A DNA stretch of 8,051 nucleotides from CAVRZY01 sp963725415 (GTDB taxonomy: Bacteria > Acidobacteriota > Terriglobia > Bryobacterales > Bryobacteraceae): positions 1-8,051 of the forward strand of contig CAVRZY010000019.1 of assembly GCA_963725415.1 (NCBI GenBank), in the 5' to 3' direction. A program made the position numbers and the translations under genes. Shown piece after piece: positions 1 to 7,326 of the stretch. Below the pieces are notes generated by a model, which searched no databases, was not told the origin of the DNA, and saw only the letters and a list, made by a program, of their open reading frames with translations. The first letter of the stretch is position 1; each line of letters starts with the position of its first letter.

Positions 1-17
1 GGTGCTGAAAAAGTAAG
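1..17 (+). repeat. Left terminal inverted repeat of the IS
   Basis: ggtgctgaaaaagtaag is the exact reverse complement of 1254-1270. The match stops after 17 bp. The repeat could extend outward beyond the window start. Confidence 0.9.
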
Positions 18-95
18 TGCATCGCCGGGACCCGCCCTGGTGCGTGGATTTGGAGTCCGTTTCGGATGCCTCGACAGGCCCTGACGGTGCCCTCT

Positions 96-134
96 GTGTG
101 CCCTTTCGGCCCCTTTGGGACCGTCCGGGCACAC
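96..134. other. Imperfect hairpin in the IS, downstream of the transposase
   Basis: An 8-bp outer stem (96-103 gtgtgccc with 127-134 gggcacac) encloses an inner hairpin (107-113 with 117-123, one mismatch, ttt loop). It lies just past the transposase stop, where a transcription terminator would be expected, but no U-tract follows. Function is inferred only from position. Confidence 0.4.
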
Positions 135-146
135 TACACGCCTGGC

Positions 147-1201
147 TCAGGCGGCTTGAACCGTGAGGGTCCTCAGGCGAACCAGATTGTAGGCCGTGAG
201 CGCCAGCGTGAACATCCACTGAACCAGGAGCCGACCACGGTGCCGTAGCTTGCGCATCAGGCCGGTGGTCTTCAGCCATCCGAAGATCTGCTCAATGCGC
301 TTGCGCTGCTTCAGGCTGACTGAGTAGCCGGCATGCCGCGTGGTGCGCCCGTCGATACTGCTGGGGCGCTTGGTATGCTGGGCCACGTGTGGGGTGATGC
401 GCAGTTCCCGGACGGCGCTCACAAACCGGTCATAGTCGTAGCCTGCGTCGCCGCCCACCGTGGCGCCGGGCTTGCCCACGGCGGCCAGCATCTCCAGGGC
501 CGCCTCCCACTCGGCATCCGTGATGGCCTGGGTCACCCGGACCGCCACCGGCAATCCGCTGCGGTTCTCCATCAGCACATGTCCCATGTGGCAGAGCTGG
601 AATTCTCCCCCGCGCTCTTGCGGTACAACTGCGCCTCCGGATCGCTCTTGCACTCGTGCGTGTCGCGCAACAGCATCTGGCCGCGACTGCCGCTACCTTC
701 CGCCGGCGGCCGCTCTTTCTTCTGATAGCTCCGCTTGCTGGCCCACGCCTCCAGCAAGGTGCCGTCCACGGTGAAGTGCTCATCTGTCAGCAAGTCCTGC
801 TCCTGGGCCTGCGCCAGCACCGCCTCGAAGAACGCCTGCGCCAACTCACCCTTCAACAACCGCTCCCGGTTCTTGCTGAAGACCGTCGCATCCCAGACCT
901 GCTCGTCCATGCTCAAGCCCACGAACCAGCGGAACAGCAAGTTGTACTGCAGCATCTCCATGAGCAGGCGCTCGCTGCGGATGGAGAACAGAATCTGTAG
1001 CAGCAACGCCTTCATGAGCTTCTCGGGGGCAATGGAGCGCCGTCCCAGCCGGGAGTACAGGCGGCTAAACCGAGACGACAAGCTCCGCAGCGCCTGGTCG
1101 CACATCCGCAAGATGCTCCGCAAGGGGTGGTCCAGTGGGACCCGCTCCTCGGGAGAGAGGTAGCTGAACATCGCACTCTGATTGTGGTCTTGGCCTCGCA
1201 T
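147..1201 (-). CDS. IS5-family DDE transposase, split by one -1 frameshift
   Basis: Cuts and joins the ends of the surrounding insertion sequence. The N-terminal part (starts at 1201, MRGQDHNQ) carries a DUF772-like domain at about residues 25-115 and the first catalytic Asp, D146, in FTVDGT. The C-terminal part lies in another frame and carries the second Asp (GGDAGYDY) and the catalytic Glu in RKRIEQIFGWLK, which fits the IS5 E-(6)-K spacing, then a typical tail ending AYNLVRLRTL. The frames join at YRKSAG/GEFQLCHMGH, where a run of five G on the coding strand (607-611) appears to lack one G. With one G restored the product is 351 aa and the junction has the length I expect for the family. 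It is either a decayed copy, a homopolymer error, or less likely programmed frameshifting. The family call is firm; activity is uncertain. Confidence 0.9.
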
Positions 1202-1217
1202 AAAACAAATCTACACG

Positions 1218-1223
1218 ATTATG
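1218..1223 (-). promoter_or_regulatory. Possible -10 box for the transposase
   Basis: The IS leader between the right inverted repeat and the transposase start is AT-rich compared with its surroundings and reads cataat on the coding strand about 17 nt before the ATG. A tcggtt hexamer 18 nt further upstream is a poor -35. No clear ribosome binding site is visible. Weak prediction. Confidence 0.25.
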
Positions 1224-1253
1224 TTTTATAGAGCAAGGCAAAACCGACTCCGC

Positions 1254-1270
1254 CTTACTTTTTCAGCACC
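1254..1270 (-). repeat. Right terminal inverted repeat of the IS
   Basis: cttactttttcagcacc, the perfect reverse complement of bases 1-17, marks the right end of the element upstream of the transposase start. Confidence 0.93.
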
Positions 1271-1282
1271 GTCTGAAGTGTG

Positions 1283-1333
1283 CGCCACCCGTGGCGTGGG
1301 CTTTAGCCTGCTGCTGCGGGCTTCAGCCCGCAG
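1283..1333. repeat. REP-like palindromes between the IS and the exported-protein gene
   Basis: Two perfect palindromes: cgccac-cc-gtggcg (1283-1296), and a 9-bp stem ctgcgggct/agcccgcag with a tc loop (1314-1333). Between them, 1291-1313 matches 7356-7378 at 20 of 23 positions, and all three differences are C/T. The gggctt(c/t)agcc core therefore occurs twice here in tandem. The segment lies 3' of the exported-protein gene, as REP elements often do, and may act as a transcript-end hairpin. No T-run follows. Confidence 0.65.
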
Positions 1334-1372
1334 AAATCTGTGCGCCCCGCGAAGATTCCCGGCATTAGTAGC

Positions 1373-2314
1373 TCAGGGCTGCTTCTCCACCGGCGTGATG
1401 GTGACCTTTACGCCGGGTTCGGACAGAGGATAGGGGAGGCTGGCGCTGCGATAGAGAAAGTCACGGACGCGCAAATACCATTCCGCCCCCTGGCCTTGCG
1501 GGAACACTGGCGCCTCGCACCAGGCCTTCAGCTCGGCCCCCGGCGCCAGCAGGCGAAGCAGCCCGGCGGTCAGGACATTTCTGCCTGCTTTTGATTCGAG
1601 CAACCGGGTCAGCGCCATGTCCTGGCGGGCGTTTCGCCGGATCAGCCGCCGGATGGTGAGCGGCCCCGGGGCCTCGTTCTTGAAGGTGCCGCAAAGATAA
1701 CCGCGCAGCGGGCCTCGGGCCGAGGCGTCCGCCGGAGCGTCCACCGGCGCCAGAGTATCCGCCGGGCCCACCACGGCCGGCAGCACCGGTTCCTCCACCC
1801 GAATCTCGATGGGATAGACCACCCATTTGTCTCCCACGTTTACTTGCGCTTCCAGTCGAATGCGTTCCACCGGCGTCGCAGGCGGGACCCACAGGTCCAA
1901 CCAGTACAGCAGCGTGGTCTGTCCGGGGAGGCGCGGCCCTGGATCGGAGACCAGGCCCTCTTTGCCGATTGACAACCGCTCCAAGCCGTCCGGAATCCAT
2001 GCCTGCCCTCGCTTGACATAGACCTCCTTGTAGACCGTTATCTGGAGGGTGCCTTCGGGGTTCTGTCCGAAAAACAGCGAGAACGGCGCGCCCCCCGGCA
2101 CGCTGACCGCCAGGTGGAAGGATGCGAAAGCGCTCCGGACCACCGCCGGCGAAAGAATCTCGCGCGGGCGCGGCGTCTTGTCCACCGCTACGATGTTGCC
2201 GAAAGGATCCACCCGCTGGAACTCGGAATAGATGCGGACCGACTGCCCGCATGCCAGTCCGCCCGCCACAATAAAACCAGTACACCGCAGCACCCAAAGC
2301 GCCATCTGGTCCAT
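1373..2314 (-). CDS. Exported protein of unknown function (313 aa)
   Basis: I do not recognise the family. The N-terminus (about residues 1-23, MALWVLRCTGFIVAGGLACG) looks like a Sec signal peptide; the Cys at 22 lacks a proper lipobox, so a lipoprotein is unlikely. Residues about 65-175 are rich in short hydrophobic beta-like stretches, suggesting one or two Ig-like or beta-sandwich domains. A Pro/Ala/Asp-rich linker at about 180-200 leads to a basic, helix-prone region (220-260) and a C-terminal segment with LKAWCEAPVFP. No catalytic motif is evident. The ATG lies 1 nt after the DUF362 stop, so the two are almost certainly co-transcribed and possibly translationally coupled; an aagg 6 nt upstream is a weak ribosome binding site. 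The pairing hints at a shared envelope role, which is inference. Coding is clean over its full length. Confidence 0.75.
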   Translation of the reverse strand: MDQMALWVLRCTGFIVAGGLACGQSVRIYSEFQRVDPFGNIVAVDKTPRPREILSPAVVRSAFASFHLAVSVPGGAPFSLFFGQNPEGTLQITVYKEVYVKRGQAWIPDGLERLSIGKEGLVSDPGPRLPGQTTLLYWLDLWVPPATPVERIRLEAQVNVGDKWVVYPIEIRVEEPVLPAVVGPADTLAPVDAPADASARGPLRGYLCGTFKNEAPGPLTIRRLIRRNARQDMALTRLLESKAGRNVLTAGLLRLLAPGAELKAWCEAPVFPQGQGAEWYLRVRDFLYRSASLPYPLSEPGVKVTITPVEKQP

Positions 2315-2315
2315 T

Positions 2316-3536
2316 TTAGACCTTGCCGGACTGCCCGGCAGGCTTCCAGCCCGCGGGCTTGCGGAAAACCCGCCGGGCTTGCTCGACGGAGTTGCCGCGC
2401 GTCCAGATCAGGTCCACCTCCCACCCGCCGAAGCCTTTACGCTCCGCCAGTTGAAGGTACCGGATGTCGGCCGGGTTGAAGCCCATCACCGCCGCGCCCA
2501 CCGCGTCCACCGCTACCGCATTGGCCCCCGCGATGATCACGTTGTGGTGGACGCTCTGGGCGCCCTGAGCGAAGGGGCCGTCTCCCTCCACGCCCCAACT
2601 GCCGCCCAGAATGGCGAAATCAGCCGGATGGAAACTGAACAAGTCCACGATGACCTCATCGGTCGCGCCCAGCTTGTGCAGGCCTTCCTTCGGGAACCCG
2701 TACTTGGCGCCAGGGCCGATGCCGAAGTAGTTCTTCATGGACAGCGTTACCCCCGTCATGCCGTGGGTCTTCAGCGGCGCCACGCTGATCAGCATGTCGC
2801 ACTGCTGGATGGTCTTCGGCACCTGGTAGACCCCCTCGGGGTTCTGCTTGGCGAGGGCGTCGCCGGGTACCGGCATCGGGACCGTCTCGTCAAAGTTCAG
2901 GTCCACCAGCTCGAACCGGATGGAAGGATATCGCTTGGAGAATTCCTCGACGATCTTCCTGTAGCTCAGCCCGCCGAAAGCGCCGCCCCACTCGCTGGTC
3001 CAGCCATCCACCGGAGATTTCGAGCGCTCCCTCGGCAGCCACTCCCCGGAACCCTCGGCGATGGTGATGCGCCGCCCGCACTTGTGCTCCACCAGGTAGG
3101 CGATCAGGCTTCGCACCACGCGCAGATCGGTCACCGTGCCGGGAATGTACTGGCGGTGCGCGCCGCCGTCGCGCGTCTCCGGTCCCAGCCCATGGCAGGC
3201 CACGATGTTGGGCTTAATGACTACCCAGTCGTCCACCGCGATGATAGTCTCCAGGCTCCCGTTCCGCGTGCCGCCGATCTGGATGGCTTTACTCACTATC
3301 GCGTCGAGCTGCGCCGCACTCAGGTCCTTGTCCACCGGCTGCGGATCGGCCAGCCCCGCCACCTTGGTCCCGTCGCGATCCTCCGACCCGGTAAAGCTGG
3401 AAAGCACGATGCCCACGCGCGCAGTCTGATCCTGCGTGGCAGTGGCAGTCACCGCCTCGTCCTTCCGCTTCTGCTGGCCCGCGGCCAGCCCCGCCACCGC
3501 CGCAGCACCCGCTTCCAGGAATCGACGACGTCGCAT
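2316..3536 (-). CDS. Tat-exported DUF362 domain protein (406 aa)
   Basis: A DUF362-family protein; the biochemical role of the family is poorly defined, and some members carry ferredoxin-like domains, which this one lacks. The N-terminus MRRRRFLEAGAAAVAGLAAG has a twin-arginine motif followed by a short hydrophobic stretch, indicating folded export by Tat. This also supports the chosen ATG. Conserved DUF362 features follow in order: VIKPNIV (about 106-112), SVAPLKTHGMTGVTLSMKNY (251-270) leading into FGIGPG, GGSWGVEGDGP (311-321) and NAVAVDAVGAAVMGF (339-353). Length is normal for a single-domain member. It starts 34 nt after rsmD ends on the same strand and ends 1 nt before the exported protein of unknown function. 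A Tat signal often accompanies a bound cofactor, but no Cys-rich cluster is present. A strong ribosome binding site is not obvious. Confidence 0.9.
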   Translation of the reverse strand: MRRRRFLEAGAAAVAGLAAGQQKRKDEAVTATATQDQTARVGIVLSSFTGSEDRDGTKVAGLADPQPVDKDLSAAQLDAIVSKAIQIGGTRNGSLETIIAVDDWVVIKPNIVACHGLGPETRDGGAHRQYIPGTVTDLRVVRSLIAYLVEHKCGRRITIAEGSGEWLPRERSKSPVDGWTSEWGGAFGGLSYRKIVEEFSKRYPSIRFELVDLNFDETVPMPVPGDALAKQNPEGVYQVPKTIQQCDMLISVAPLKTHGMTGVTLSMKNYFGIGPGAKYGFPKEGLHKLGATDEVIVDLFSFHPADFAILGGSWGVEGDGPFAQGAQSVHHNVIIAGANAVAVDAVGAAVMGFNPADIRYLQLAERKGFGGWEVDLIWTRGNSVEQARRVFRKPAGWKPAGQSGKV

Positions 3537-3570
3537 GGTAAACAGTCTAGAGCAAGCCGCCGGCTGACGG

Positions 3571-4095
3571 CTAGCTTTCGAAAAAGCTCAGCGCATTATC
3601 CCCTTGCTTCAGCAGCCGAGAGCGCCGCAGCGCTCCGTACTCCTCCTTCAACGCCAGGCGCGCTGCGTGCTGTACCACCACCAGTGGCGGTGGAGCCTGC
3701 CCCAGCAGCCGCAGCGCCGGCTCGTACTCGCGCTCCAGATCGTACGGCGGATCGAGAAAGGCGATGTCGGGCGAGAACCGCCCCAGGCACGCCAGCGCCG
3801 CGCCGGCAACCACCTCGGCCTGCTGCTCCAGGCCCAGCGCCGCCAGGTTCTCGCGAATCACATCCACTGCCGCGCTCCGCTTCTCGATGAAGATGGCGCG
3901 AGCAGCGCCGCGGCTCAACGCCTCGATGCCCACCGCGCCCGAGCCGGCGTAGGCGTCCAGGAAACAACAGCCCGGAATGCGCGGCGCCAAAATATCGAAA
4001 AGCGTCTCGCGCAGCCGGTCCGGCGTGGGCCGCAACGCCAGGCCCGGCAGGCTCTTCAACCGGCGGCTCCGAAACTCTCCCCCGATGACCCGCAT
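3571..4095 (-). CDS. rsmD: 16S rRNA (guanine(966)-N(2))-methyltransferase RsmD (174 aa)
   Basis: Uses S-adenosylmethionine to methylate N2 of G966 in 16S rRNA during 30S subunit assembly in the cytoplasm. The start MRVIGGEFRSRRL is the usual RsmD opening. RPTPDRLRETLFDIL (22-36) is the family signature before the Rossmann core, LDAYAGSGAVGIEAL (46-60) is the SAM-binding motif I, the acidic residue of IEK (70-72) follows motif I, and LDPPY (114-118) is the catalytic (D/N)PPY motif of amino-methyltransferases. Length is slightly short for the family but complete. The ATG overlaps the recG stop by 1 nt (TGATG), with an AGGTG ribosome binding site inside recG, so it is probably translated by coupling. 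Coding is clean, unlike most of recG beside it. Confidence 0.95.
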   Translation of the reverse strand: MRVIGGEFRSRRLKSLPGLALRPTPDRLRETLFDILAPRIPGCCFLDAYAGSGAVGIEALSRGAARAIFIEKRSAAVDVIRENLAALGLEQQAEVVAGAALACLGRFSPDIAFLDPPYDLEREYEPALRLLGQAPPPLVVVQHAARLALKEEYGALRRSRLLKQGDNALSFFES

Positions 4096-6215
4096 CAGCC
4101 CACCTGCACCAGCCCGTAGCGCCGCTGCCAGTGATCGTGGACATAGGCCAGCGCTTGGTTCAGCTCCTCATTCGAGGCAGGCTGCTCCAGAAACGCCACG
4201 GCTTCCCGCCGCGCCAGTTCCAGCAGCTCGGCGTCGCGCAGGATGTTGGCGATGCGCAGCGCCGGCAGACCCGATTGGCGCGTCCCGAAGAACTCCCCCG
4301 GCCCGCGCAGCTTCAGATCCATCTCCGCGATGTAGAAACCGTCGTTCGAGTCCACCATGGTGCGGATGCGCTCGCGCCCCGCGTCGTTCAGCTTCGCCGT
4401 GACCAGGATGCAGTAGCTCTGCGCCGCGCCGCGGCCCACGCGGCCGCGAAGCTGGTGCAGCTGCGCCAGGCCGAACCGCTCCGCCTGCTCGATCACCATC
4501 ACCGTGGCGTTGGGCACGTCGACGCCCACCTCGATCACGGTGGTGGAGACCAGGATCTTGATCTCGCCCCTGCTTGAACCGCTCCATCACGGCTTCCTTC
4601 TCCTCGGCGGGCAGCCGCCCGTGCAGCAGCCCGATCGCGAGATCCGGGAAGACCTCCTCGGAGAGATGCCGGTACATCTTCTCGGCGGCCTTCACGGCCT
4701 GGCGTCTCGGATTCCTCGATCACCGGGTAGACCACGTAGGCCTGCCGCCCTTCCTCGACCTGCTTCTTCAGGAAGCTCCACACCTGCTCGATCTGGTCCT
4801 CGGTGACGTGCCGGGTGACGATCGGCTTGCGCCCGGGCGGCAGCTCGTCGATCACCGAAACGTCCAGGTCGCCGTAGAGCGTCAGCGCCAGCGTGCGCGG
4901 GATGGGCGTGGCGGTCATCACCAGCACGTCCGGATGCGGCCCCTTCTCGATGAACCTCAGCCGCTGCATCACGCCGAAGCGGTGCTGCTCGTCCACGATG
5001 GCCAGGCCCAGCTTCTGGAACTCGACGTCCTCCTCGATCAGCGCGTGCGTGCCGACCGCCACTTGCACCAGGCCTTCCGCCAGCAGCTCCTTGAGCTGCG
5101 CTCTTCTCGCGCTTGGTGAACGAGCCGGTCAGCAGCGCCACCGGTGTAGCCCAGCTGCGCGAACAGGTTCTTGAAATAGAAGTAATGCTGCGTGGCCAGG
5201 ATCTCGGTGGGCGCCAGCACCGCCACCTGGTAGCCGTTCTCGATGGCGATGATGGCGGCCTCGGCGGCCACCAGCGTCTTGCCGCTGCCCACGTCGCCTT
5301 GCAGCAGGCGGTTCATGGGCGCGCGGCGATCTGCCATGTCGCGCGCGATCTCCCCCAGCACCCGCTTCTGCGCCGCCGGTGGGCTTGAACGGCAGCATCC
5401 GCTTGATCTGCTCCCGCACCCGGTCGTTGAGCTCGAAGGCGATGCCCGGCTCGCATGCGCGCCTGCTTGTGTTTCAGCGCCAGCCCGCACTCCAGCCAGA
5501 AGAACTCCTCGAAGATCAGCCGGAACTGCGCCGGCGACCGGAAGGCGTTCAGCAGCCGCAGGTCTGCGTCCTGCGCCGCGGGAAGTGCAGTCTCGCGGAT
5601 CGCCGTCCAGCGCTCGGGCAGCTTCAGGCGCTCGCCGGATCGATCGCCGGCAGCGGGTCCGGCAGCGGCGCCAGCGACTCGAGCACGCGATGCACGAAGT
5701 TGCCGGAAGATGCGCGTGGTGATCTTGCCCGCCGCCTCGTAGATCGGGCACCACGCGGCCCACGTGCAGGCTGGCCTCGCCCTCCTCCTCCTCGCGGCAG
5801 GATCTCGAACTCCGGATGCAGCATGCGTCAGCTCGCCGCTGTAGCTGTCGAACTCGACCTTGCCGTACAGCGCGATCTTCTGCCCGGCAGCGATCACGCT
5901 CGGCCAGGTAGCCGGCGTGGAACCATTTGGCCAGCCAAGTATGGCGCGGGAGGAGTCGGTGAACGAGGCCTCGAACATGCCCCAGGTCGCGCCGCCTGAA
6001 GCCCGGCCAGCCGCGCGCGTGCGCACCTCCGCGATGACCGTGGCCATCTCCCCGGGAGCGAGCTGGGCGATGGACTTCACGTTGGTCCGGTCCTCGTACC
6101 GGAAGGGCGCGTAGGCCAGCAGGTCCTCCACCGTGAGCAGGCCCTTGCCCTCCAGCATGGCCGCGCGCGCCGGCCCGACTCCTTTGACGTACTTGAGCGG
6201 AGTTGAGAGATCCAC
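4095..6215 (-). CDS. recG: ATP-dependent DNA helicase RecG, frame broken by many single-base insertions
   Basis: RecG is a monomeric superfamily 2 helicase that remodels stalled replication forks and branch-migrates Holliday junctions. The reading frame changes at least 16 times, but the pieces join into one complete protein of about 700 aa, normal for RecG. Start is GTG at 6215 (VDLSTPLKYVKGVGPARAAML). The wedge/OB domain follows, then PTAAQKRVLGEI, Walker A LLQGDVGSGKT (near 5275-5305), the Walker B box AIVDEQHRFGV (near 4980-5000; DEQH is typical of RecG), MTATPIPRTLALTLYGDLD, the C-terminal helicase half VIEVGVDVPNATVMVIEQAE and HQLRGRVGRG, and the RecG tail MDLKLRGPGEFFGTRQSG. Bases 4095-4566 are clean; the shifts lie between about 4567 and 6020 and nearly all read as +1 insertions. 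No motif is lost, so I take this as an intact gene with assembly errors; a true pseudogene is the alternative. Confidence 0.93.
4101..4105 (-). promoter_or_regulatory. Ribosome binding site of rsmD
   Basis: AGGTG on the coding strand, 5 nt before the rsmD ATG and inside the last codons of recG. With the 1-nt stop/start overlap it fixes the rsmD start and suggests translational coupling. Confidence 0.6.
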
Positions 6216-6225
6216 CGAGAAGATT

Positions 6226-6235
6226 AGTGTACAAT
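6226..6235. promoter_or_regulatory. Possible shared, back-to-back -10 elements between recG and the oxidoreductase gene
   Basis: Around the palindrome tgtaca (6228-6233) the plus strand reads tacaat (6230-6235) and the minus strand reads tacact (6226-6231). Each is placed so that transcription would begin at or within a few bases of the start codon of its gene (6243 plus, 6215 minus). Neither gene has a clear ribosome binding site, which fits leaderless messages. No convincing -35 is seen on either side, so this remains a prediction. Confidence 0.35.
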
Positions 6236-6242
6236 GCCGGTC

Positions 6243-7185
6243 ATGAAGACCTTTGGCTTGGTTCTGCTTGCTGAGTGTCGTGGCGAACCGCGGCCGACTT
6301 CCGCCTCGGCATCGTCGGGCACCGACACTTCCCACGTCCCCGCCTTCACCCGGGTATTCAACGATCCCTCCAGCGCCGGACTACATCCCCGGCTTCCGCG
6401 TGGTAGCCGCCTACAAGGGCGGCAGCCCGGACCTCAAGGACAGCTTCACGCGTGTGGACAAGTTCGCTGAAGAAATCCGCACCAAGTGGAACGTCGAGAT
6501 CGTCCCCGACATCGCCACCCTGTGCCAGAAAGTGGACGGGGTCCTGCTGGAGAGCGTGGATGGCCGCACCGCATCTCAAGCAGGCCCGCGAGGTGATCGC
6601 CGCTCGCAAGCCCCTGTTCATCGACAAGCCGCTTGCATCCACGCTCGAGGACGCCCGCGAGATCGCGCGGCTGGCTAAGGAGGCGGGCGTGCCCTGGTTC
6701 AGCACCTCCAGCCTGCGTTACGGCGAAACCGCCGTCTCGCATGAAATTCCCCGATACCACCGGAGTGACGACCTGGGGTCCGGGGCCGCTGGAGGAACAC
6801 CATTACCTGGACCTCTCCTGGTACGCCATCCACGCCATCGAGATGCTCTACGCTCTGCTGGGCACCGGCTGCGAGGAGGTCACCCGCATCTCGACCGCGG
6901 GCGCTGACCTGATCGTGGGCCGCTGGAAAGGCGGCAAGCATCGGCAGCGTGCGCGCCCTCCGCCCCTACGGCGAATACGGCGCCGTGGTGTTCCGCCCCA
7001 AAGACGTCGTGCAAAGCGATCCCAAGGCCAAGGCCGGCTACGTGCCAATGCTCAAGGAGATCGCGAAGTTCTTCCAGACCGGCGTCCCGCCCGTGCCCAA
7101 CGAAGAGACCCTCGAGCTGTTCGCCTTCATGGACGCCGCCCAGCGCAGCAAAGCCGCTGGCGGCCAGCCCATGCGATTGCGGTAA
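6243..7185 (+). CDS. Secreted Gfo/Idh/MocA-family oxidoreductase-like protein, frame broken by seven insertions
   Basis: Members of this family are NAD(P)-binding dehydrogenases acting on sugars and related compounds; the substrate here is unknown. Seven single-base insertions (near 6267, 6288, 6318, 6379, 6568, 6740, 6937) break the frame. Removing them leaves exactly 312 codons, a 311-aa protein. It opens with a Sec signal peptide, MKTFGLVLLLSVVANA, followed by ADFRLGIVGTDTSHVPAF. GIVGTDTSH replaces the classical GxGxxG loop, as in some secreted relatives. LFIDKPLAST matches the family's EKP motif with Asp for Glu, and LDLSWYAIHAIEMLYALLG fits the conserved helix with an active-site His. 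The C-terminus ends QPMRLR. It is divergent from recG, 27 nt away. The unbroken protein sense across all seven shifts argues for assembly error. The family call is firm, the function open. Confidence 0.88.
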
Positions 7186-7326
7186 AGCGAAGACAACTGC
7201 CTATTTTGAACAGCAGGTGCTCCGCAAGCGTCCCTACATCCGCCGCCAGTGGTGCGAGAGAGCACTGCGTGAACCAGTGAAACGAAAGCGGCAACCGGAC
7301 GGACGCATCCGCTACTACTGTGGCTC

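Larger units (their letters stand above)
1..1270. mobile_element. IS5-family insertion sequence, about 1.27 kb
   Basis: A complete-looking insertion sequence: one DDE transposase gene on the minus strand bounded by perfect 17-bp terminal inverted repeats (1-17 and 1254-1270). Size, gene organisation and transposase type fit the IS5 family. The left repeat begins at the first base of the window, so the left flank and the target-site duplication cannot be seen; the right flank begins gtctgaag. Bases 18-146 are non-coding and hold an imperfect hairpin. A frameshift in the transposase (near 607-611) may make this copy inactive, or may be a sequencing error. Subgroup within IS5 not determined. Confidence 0.9.

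Noticed and set aside
2324..2340. Short palindrome tgccgg-actgc-ccggca at the end of the DUF362 gene as a terminator.
   Set aside because: It lies within coding sequence 9 nt before the start of the next gene of the same operon and has no T-run, so termination there is unlikely.
2232..3890. A 552-codon open frame on the plus strand opposite the DUF362 gene and part of rsmD.
   Set aside because: It is antisense to two well-supported genes and very rich in Arg, His, Pro and Ala, as expected for a shadow frame in high-GC DNA. No domain is recognisable.
6216..6335. A longer RecG starting at an ATG near 6335.
   Set aside because: The extra N-terminus would overlap the divergent oxidoreductase and has no RecG-like sequence. 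The GTG at 6215 starts right at the conserved VDLSTPLKYVKGVGP segment.
6234..6470. An upstream ATG at 6234 (MPVMKTFG) as the start of the oxidoreductase.
   Set aside because: The ATG at 6243 gives a standard signal peptide beginning MKTFG. The earlier ATG overlaps the putative -10 element and has no ribosome binding site.
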